Of a stretch of DNA of 9,492 nucleotides, positions 5,794 through 9,492 are shown piece by piece. The notes beneath the pieces were generated by a model, which worked only from the letters and a program-made list of their open reading frames with translations, was not told the DNA's origin and searched no databases. Source of the DNA: Chloroflexota bacterium (GTDB lineage: Bacteria > Chloroflexota > Dehalococcoidia > SZUA-161 > JAUWZY01); the NCBI GenBank assembly GCA_030615045.1, contig JAUWZY010000026.1, positions 1 to 9,492 of the forward strand. Reading direction: 5' to 3'. Within the stretch, counting starts at the first letter, position 1. Each line of letters starts with the position of its first letter. A program made the translations under genes and the position numbers.

Positions 5794-6576
5794 GTGAGCA
5801 TACTAACTGATGCCGAAATCCAAGAGATCATTCTGAGCACAGCACAGAAAGAGCAGCAACTTAATCCTAATAATATCTATGCGTACATCGAAGAAAAAGG
5901 ACTTAAAGCTGATAAAGCACTCGTGTATGACGTGTTCCACCGCCTGGTTTTAAAAGGCTGGCTCCGGCCAACGGATCCGTATAGACAGTGGCATCGCTTA
6001 ACTGTGTATGGTCGCGCAGCCATAACTGATGAGATAGAGCTGAGCTTTCTTGATCCACGAAGATACATAGCAAGAATCAAAGAAGCCATTCCAAATATGG
6101 ATAACATCACCATCAACTACTTGAGAGAAAGCGTCGAGGCTTTCACTCACGAGCTTATGCTGTCGGCCACGGTCGCTTTAGGAGCTGCCTCGGAACGCGC
6201 TATTCTTGAACTGGTGGACTCCTACTGCAATTTCAAAAATGACCCCTCAGTCACACAGCGCTTTGAAAAAGCTTGCAGCATTAAGGAGAAATATGAGCTG
6301 TTGAAGGAGCAGTTCAAGACGGACAACCTGCGCAGAACTCTGCCTCAGATGCTAGACTCGAAAGGCATTGCTACAAGCGACCTTGATAGACATTTTATCG
6401 GGTTTGAAACCATAGTAGATAATTTATTTCACATATATAGAATCAATAGGAATGACGCAGGCCATCCCATAGGAGTGGAAATGGACAAGAATTCCCTCAG
6501 ATGCAATATAGCGGCTTTCAGGCGCTATGCCGAAACGATATTTGCTCTGAAGTATGCTCTGGATAATGCAGGCTAA
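5794..6576 (+). CDS. Putative winged-helix plus HEPN-like domain protein, cargo of unit 2
   Basis: A 260-residue soluble protein that I cannot assign to a named family. Residues about 5-75 read as a helix-turn-helix or winged helix (ALVYDVFHRLVLKGWLRPTD, followed by the wing-like WHRLTVYGRAAI). The C-terminal half is helical and ends with YRINRNDAGHP (about 215-225). R219 and H224 make an RxxxxH motif of the HEPN type in the form seen in DUF4145-like proteins (RNxxxHP). HEPN domains are often RNases in toxin-antitoxin and abortive-infection systems, so a DNA-binding HEPN toxin or regulator is a reasonable guess. The start is odd: GTG 5794 overlaps its own GGGAGG, leaving no spacing, and no in-frame ATG exists nearby, so ATT 5764 or CTG 5776 is also possible. 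Codon use is A+T-rich (6421-6480, 22/60 G+C). purL starts 16 nt after its stop. Confidence 0.72.
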   Translation: MSILTDAEIQEIILSTAQKEQQLNPNNIYAYIEEKGLKADKALVYDVFHRLVLKGWLRPTDPYRQWHRLTVYGRAAITDEIELSFLDPRRYIARIKEAIPNMDNITINYLRESVEAFTHELMLSATVALGAASERAILELVDSYCNFKNDPSVTQRFEKACSIKEKYELLKEQFKTDNLRRTLPQMLDSKGIATSDLDRHFIGFETIVDNLFHIYRINRNDAGHPIGVEMDKNSLRCNIAAFRRYAETIFALKYALDNAG

Positions 6577-6592
6577 ACCAGAGGAAAGATCC

Positions 6593-6670
6593 ATGCCCAT
6601 ATCGAAAAAAGCGCTGGAAGATGTTGCCCTCTCGGAGGAGGAATACCAGCTCATTGTGAAAATGCTGGGG
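6593..6670 (+). repeat. purL 5' segment, native copy of a repeat shared with the relic at 5603-5680
   Basis: The match to the relic begins at the purL ATG itself (ACG in the relic) and covers about 26 codons at 67/78 bases. It includes a 21-base identical run (6596-6616 against 5606-5626). Upstream of the start codons similarity is weak, consistent with a decayed ribosome-binding region. Confidence 0.9.
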
Positions 6671-8815
6671 CGGGAGCCCACTACGGTCGAGCTGGGGATG
6701 TTCGGCTCGCTGTGGAGCGAGCACTGCGGCTATAAGCACTCCAAGCCGCTTTTGAAGCTGCTCCCCACCCAAAGCCCCCGGGTGCTGGTGAGCCCGGGGG
6801 AGGAGAACGCTGGGGTGGTGGATATCGGTGATGGCTTGGCAGTGGTGATGAAGATGGAGTCCCACAACCACCCCTCAGCCATTGAGCCCTATCAGGGGGC
6901 GGCGACCGGGATCGGGGGCATCGTGCGCGATATCTTCACCATGGGCGCCAGACCCATCGCCCTGTTGAATCCATTGCGCTTCGGACCCCTCTCCGAGCCC
7001 AGGAATCGCTATTTATTCAGCGGCGTTGTCTCCGGAATTGCCGGCTATGGCAACTGCCTCGGCATCCCCAATGTCGGCGGCGAGGTCTTCCTCTCTGATG
7101 CCTATTCGCAGAACCCCTTGATCAATGTCATGTGTGTTGGCATCGCAGAGAAGGAAAAGCTGCTCCGGTCTCGAGCTGGAGGCGCTGGGAACCTGCTGAT
7201 GCTTGTCGGTGCCGATACCGGGCGCGATGGGCTCCATGGCGCCTCAGGGCTGGCCTCGCGCACCTTCGAGGAGGAGCGAGAGCTCAGGCCCACAGTTCAG
7301 GTGGGAAATCCCTTCCTAGAGAAGCTGCTCATCGAGGCCTGCCTTGAGCTCGCCGAGACCGACTGGATCGTGGGCTTGCAGGATTTGGGCGCTGCCGGGC
7401 TCACCAGTGCCACTGTGGAGTGCGCCGCCAGAAGCGGCAGCGGGATAGTCGTCGATGTGGCCGAGGTGCCCCGTCGCAAGGAGGGAATGAACCCCTATGA
7501 GGTCATGCTCTCCGAGTCCCAGGAGCGGATGCTGGTCATCGTGAAGCGCGGCTATGAGGATAAGGTCAAAGCCATCTTCGACCGCTTTGATCTCTGCTCC
7601 GACATCATCGGCTATGTCAGCGATGATGGCATGGCTCGCATCAAGGAGGGAGAGAACATAGTCGCTGATGTTCCCATCGAGATGCTGACCAGCCCGCCCC
7701 TCTATCGCCTGACAGGGAAAAAGCCAGCCTGGCTCGATGAGTTAGAGCGCTTCGACTTAAACACCGTGCCAGACATCGACCGAAAACAGGTATCCTCGAT
7801 CCTGTTGCGTTTGTTAGCCGCACCCAACATCGCCTCCAAGGAATGGGTCTACCGCCAATATGACCACCAGGTTCAAATCAATACCGTAGTCCCACCGGGC
7901 GAGGATGCCGCAGTGCTCAGGGTCAAAGGCACGGGAAAAGCCATCGCCTTGACCACCGATGGTAATGGCCGGTACTGCTATCTCAACCCCTATCTCGGCG
8001 GCGCTATTGCCGTGGCCGAGGCAGCGAGGAATCTCGTCTGCGCCGGGGCAGAGCCTTTAGCCATCACAGATTGCCTTAACCTGGGCAACCCGGAGAAGGA
8101 GGAAGTCTATTATCAGCTCGAGCAATGCATTCGAGGCATGGCTCAGGCATGCTCCACGTTAAATATCCCTGTCATCAGTGGCAATGTCAGCCTGTATAAT
8201 GAGACCAAAGGTCAGGCGGTTTATCCCACCCCCGTGGTGGGCATGGTTGGGCTCATCGAGGATATAGATAAGCGCTGCACTATGGGCTTTAAGCAGGAAG
8301 GCGATATAGTTTTGCTTATGGGAGCTGAAATGCAGGACGAAAAAGGACTTGGCGGCAGCGAGTACCTTGAGCTGATCCGGGGCAAAGTAACCGCGAGTCC
8401 CAGGATCGACTTAGAGGTTGAAAAGAGAATGCAGCGGTGCTGCCTTGATGCCATAGGGCAGGGGATTATCGAGTCGGCTCATGACTGCTCCGATGGCGGG
8501 CTTGCCATCGCCTTGGCCGAGTGCTCCATCGGCGGCAACATTGGCTTCAGAGGGCAGTTAGAGATAGCTGGCAGGATTGATGCCGCCCTCTTCGCCGAGG
8601 GCCAATCGCGGATTATAGTCACAGTGGCACCTGATCGGCTGCCAAGGCTGGAAAGAGTTGCTGCTGAGCATAAGGTGCCGCTGCGGAGGCTGGGAATGGT
8701 TGAGGGCAGGCGCTTCATTATCGAGGGCCTGGTCGATTTGTCGCTGGAGGAGATAACAAAGGCATGGCGAGGTGGGCTGGAAGAGGCACAACGATTTCAG
8801 TTTTCGGATGGATAA
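6593..8815 (+). CDS. purL: Phosphoribosylformylglycinamidine synthase, small-type subunit PurL
   Basis: ATP-dependent synthetase subunit that converts FGAR to FGAM with ammonia delivered by PurQ. At 740 residues it is the small PurL type, lacking a fused glutaminase domain and normally needing PurS. Motifs in order: LWSEHCGYKHSK (active-site His44) at 40-51, KMESHNHPS (87-95) and YQGAATGIGGIVRDI (100-114) of the nucleotide and metal site, GLQDLGAAGLTSA (261-273), MLSESQERML (305-314), VPPGEDAAVLR near 433, TTDGNGRYC near 456, SGNVSLYNET near 528, and HDCSDGGLAIALAE near 630. Start ATG 6593 is supported by GAGGAAAG (6581-6588) and by the relic, whose purL similarity begins at the same codon. 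An upstream in-frame ATG at 6554 would overlap the preceding gene. It has no visible promoter of its own, so it probably depends on cargo-gene transcription. rplI follows after 25 nt. Confidence 0.97.
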   Translation: MPISKKALEDVALSEEEYQLIVKMLGREPTTVELGMFGSLWSEHCGYKHSKPLLKLLPTQSPRVLVSPGEENAGVVDIGDGLAVVMKMESHNHPSAIEPYQGAATGIGGIVRDIFTMGARPIALLNPLRFGPLSEPRNRYLFSGVVSGIAGYGNCLGIPNVGGEVFLSDAYSQNPLINVMCVGIAEKEKLLRSRAGGAGNLLMLVGADTGRDGLHGASGLASRTFEEERELRPTVQVGNPFLEKLLIEACLELAETDWIVGLQDLGAAGLTSATVECAARSGSGIVVDVAEVPRRKEGMNPYEVMLSESQERMLVIVKRGYEDKVKAIFDRFDLCSDIIGYVSDDGMARIKEGENIVADVPIEMLTSPPLYRLTGKKPAWLDELERFDLNTVPDIDRKQVSSILLRLLAAPNIASKEWVYRQYDHQVQINTVVPPGEDAAVLRVKGTGKAIALTTDGNGRYCYLNPYLGGAIAVAEAARNLVCAGAEPLAITDCLNLGNPEKEEVYYQLEQCIRGMAQACSTLNIPVISGNVSLYNETKGQAVYPTPVVGMVGLIEDIDKRCTMGFKQEGDIVLLMGAEMQDEKGLGGSEYLELIRGKVTASPRIDLEVEKRMQRCCLDAIGQGIIESAHDCSDGGLAIALAECSIGGNIGFRGQLEIAGRIDAALFAEGQSRIIVTVAPDRLPRLERVAAEHKVPLRRLGMVEGRRFIIEGLVDLSLEEITKAWRGGLEEAQRFQFSDG

Positions 8816-8817
8816 GG

Positions 8818-8823
8818 TATAAT
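8818..8823 (+). promoter_or_regulatory. Possible -10 element for rplI
   Basis: A perfect TATAAT lies 2 nt after the purL stop. The best -35 at a 17-base spacing (TTTCAG, 8795-8800) is poor. Transcription would begin near 8830, leaving a leader of about 10 nt before rplI. Support is weak and rplI may simply be read from purL. Confidence 0.3.
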
Positions 8824-8840
8824 AAGCTAAAGATGCCAAA

Positions 8841-9287
8841 ATGAAAGTGGTTTTCATAGAAGACGTCCCCGATGTAGCCAGGGCAGGGGAGGTTAAAGAG
8901 GTCGCCAATGGCTATGGTCGCAATTTCCTCCTCCCCAGGGGGCTGGCCACCCTGGCGACGCCCGGTGCGCTGAAAAAGGTGGATTCCCTGCGTCAGGCTG
9001 AGACTCAGCGCCAAGCCCAATCCGATGAAGAGGCACGGGCCATAGCCGAAGTATTGCAGGATTTTTCCCTGACCCTAAAAGCTCGGGCTGGCTCCAGAGG
9101 CCGCCTCTATGGCGCGATCACAAGCTCTGACATCGCTCAGGAAATACAAACCCAGACCGGCTACCAGGTCAACAAGCGCAAGATACAATTGGAGGAACCG
9201 ATTCACCAGCTTGGCGAGTACGAGGTAGCGATTAAGCTGACTAAGGAGTTGGCCCCCAAGCTAAAGGTCATCGTGGAGAGAAAATGA
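8841..9287 (+). CDS. rplI: Large ribosomal subunit protein bL9
   Basis: A 148-residue 50S protein that binds 23S rRNA with two domains joined by a long helix. The N-domain signature is clear: MKVVFIEDV, then GEVKEVANGYGRNFLLPRGLA at about residues 17-37. The linker helix (about 45-75) and the C-domain (KARAGSRGRLYGAITSSDIA at about 79-98, then INKR-like VNKRKI) follow, and the end (ELAPKLKVIVERK) is typical. Length matches the family. No good Shine-Dalgarno sequence is seen. A tiny ORF, ATG-CCA-AAA-TGA from 8833, ends by overlapping the rplI start (ATGA), as seen at rpsU. dnaB begins 1 nt after the rplI stop, a common rplI-dnaB operon arrangement. Confidence 0.96.
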   Translation: MKVVFIEDVPDVARAGEVKEVANGYGRNFLLPRGLATLATPGALKKVDSLRQAETQRQAQSDEEARAIAEVLQDFSLTLKARAGSRGRLYGAITSSDIAQEIQTQTGYQVNKRKIQLEEPIHQLGEYEVAIKLTKELAPKLKVIVERK

Positions 9288-9288
9288 C

Positions 9289-9492
9289 ATGTATAACGAA
9301 AGGATGCCACCACATGACATCGATGCTGAGGAAGCGGTTTTGGGCTCGCTCCTCATCGACGCCGAGGCCATTTTCAAGGTCGTGTTCTTCCTCAAATCCG
9401 AGGACTTCTATCGGGACAAGAACCGCTGGACCTATGAGGCCTGCCTGACCGTCTATGACCGCAATGAGAGCGTAAACCAGATCACGGTGGCC
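9289..9492 (+). CDS. dnaB: Replicative DNA helicase DnaB, N-terminal 68 codons (3' end outside window)
   Basis: Ring helicase that unwinds DNA ahead of the fork and recruits primase. Only the start of the N-terminal domain is present: MPPHDIDAEEAVLGSLLID at about residues 6-24, the classic DnaB opening (PPHxxxAExxVLG), then the SEDFYRDKNRWTYEA helix region (about 38-52). The frame is open to the window edge. ATG 9289 is chosen, with GGAG at 9275-9278 as ribosome-binding site inside the rplI end; the in-frame ATG at 9304, which heads the conserved part, is an alternative. The helicase core with Walker motifs is outside the window. Confidence 0.93.
   Translation, partial: MYNERMPPHDIDAEEAVLGSLLIDAEAIFKVVFFLKSEDFYRDKNRWTYEACLTVYDRNESVNQITVA

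Noticed and set aside
4126..6592. Insertion sequence, integron or phage origin for the cargo region
   Set aside because: I found no transposase, integrase, terminal inverted repeats or tRNA site. The only repeats are the purQ and purL fragments.
1..9492. CRISPR array, tRNA or rRNA genes
   Set aside because: No regularly spaced short repeats were seen, and no cloverleaf or rRNA-like sequence was recognised by eye.

Overview
The window is a bacterial chromosome segment of moderately high G+C that carries mostly housekeeping genes. The gene set is dnaE, rpsU, a GatB/YqeY-domain gene, purQ, purL, rplI and dnaB. The protein sequences and compact layout remind me of Chloroflexota of the Dehalococcoidia type, but that is recollection rather than proof. 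I am sure only of 'bacterium with small-type PurL'.

Layout. The 5' 858 codons of dnaE (DNA polymerase III alpha) occupy 1-2575 on the minus strand and run off the left edge. A short divergent promoter region (2576-2695) separates it from rpsU and yqeY on the plus strand, which end at an intrinsic terminator (3380-3405). Then comes purQ (3442-4125). In many bacteria purL would follow at once, but here about 2.47 kb of more A+T-rich accessory DNA (4126-6592) lies between the two subunits of one enzyme. After purL (6593-8815) come rplI and the start of dnaB, which is cut by the right edge.

The most interesting structure is inside the purQ-purL gap. At 5603-5740 lies a short relic in which the first about 26 codons of purL (start codon ATG changed to ACG) are fused in frame to the last about 20 codons of purQ. 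The gap is therefore two units, each of the form 'purQ tail - cargo - purL head'. Unit 1 carries a HicB-like gene, an unrecognised His-rich protein and a protein resembling DUF1828/DUF1829. Unit 2 carries one gene with a probable N-terminal winged helix and a C-terminal HEPN-like RxxxxH motif. The relic is about 86% (purL part) and 90% (purQ part) identical to the native copies, counted by eye. This looks like stacking of two cargo alleles at one locus, either by tandem duplication followed by deletion or by recombination with DNA from a relative. The cargo resembles toxin-antitoxin or defence genes; that function is inference.

How the genes work together. PurQ (glutaminase) and PurL (FGAM synthase) act with PurS in purine synthesis, and no purS is visible here. 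bS21, bL9, YqeY, DnaE and DnaB are translation and replication housekeeping proteins. The cargo genes are co-oriented with purQ and purL, so purL is probably read through from cargo transcripts, including a good candidate promoter (TTGATA-17-TAACAT with extended -10) just inside the relic's end.
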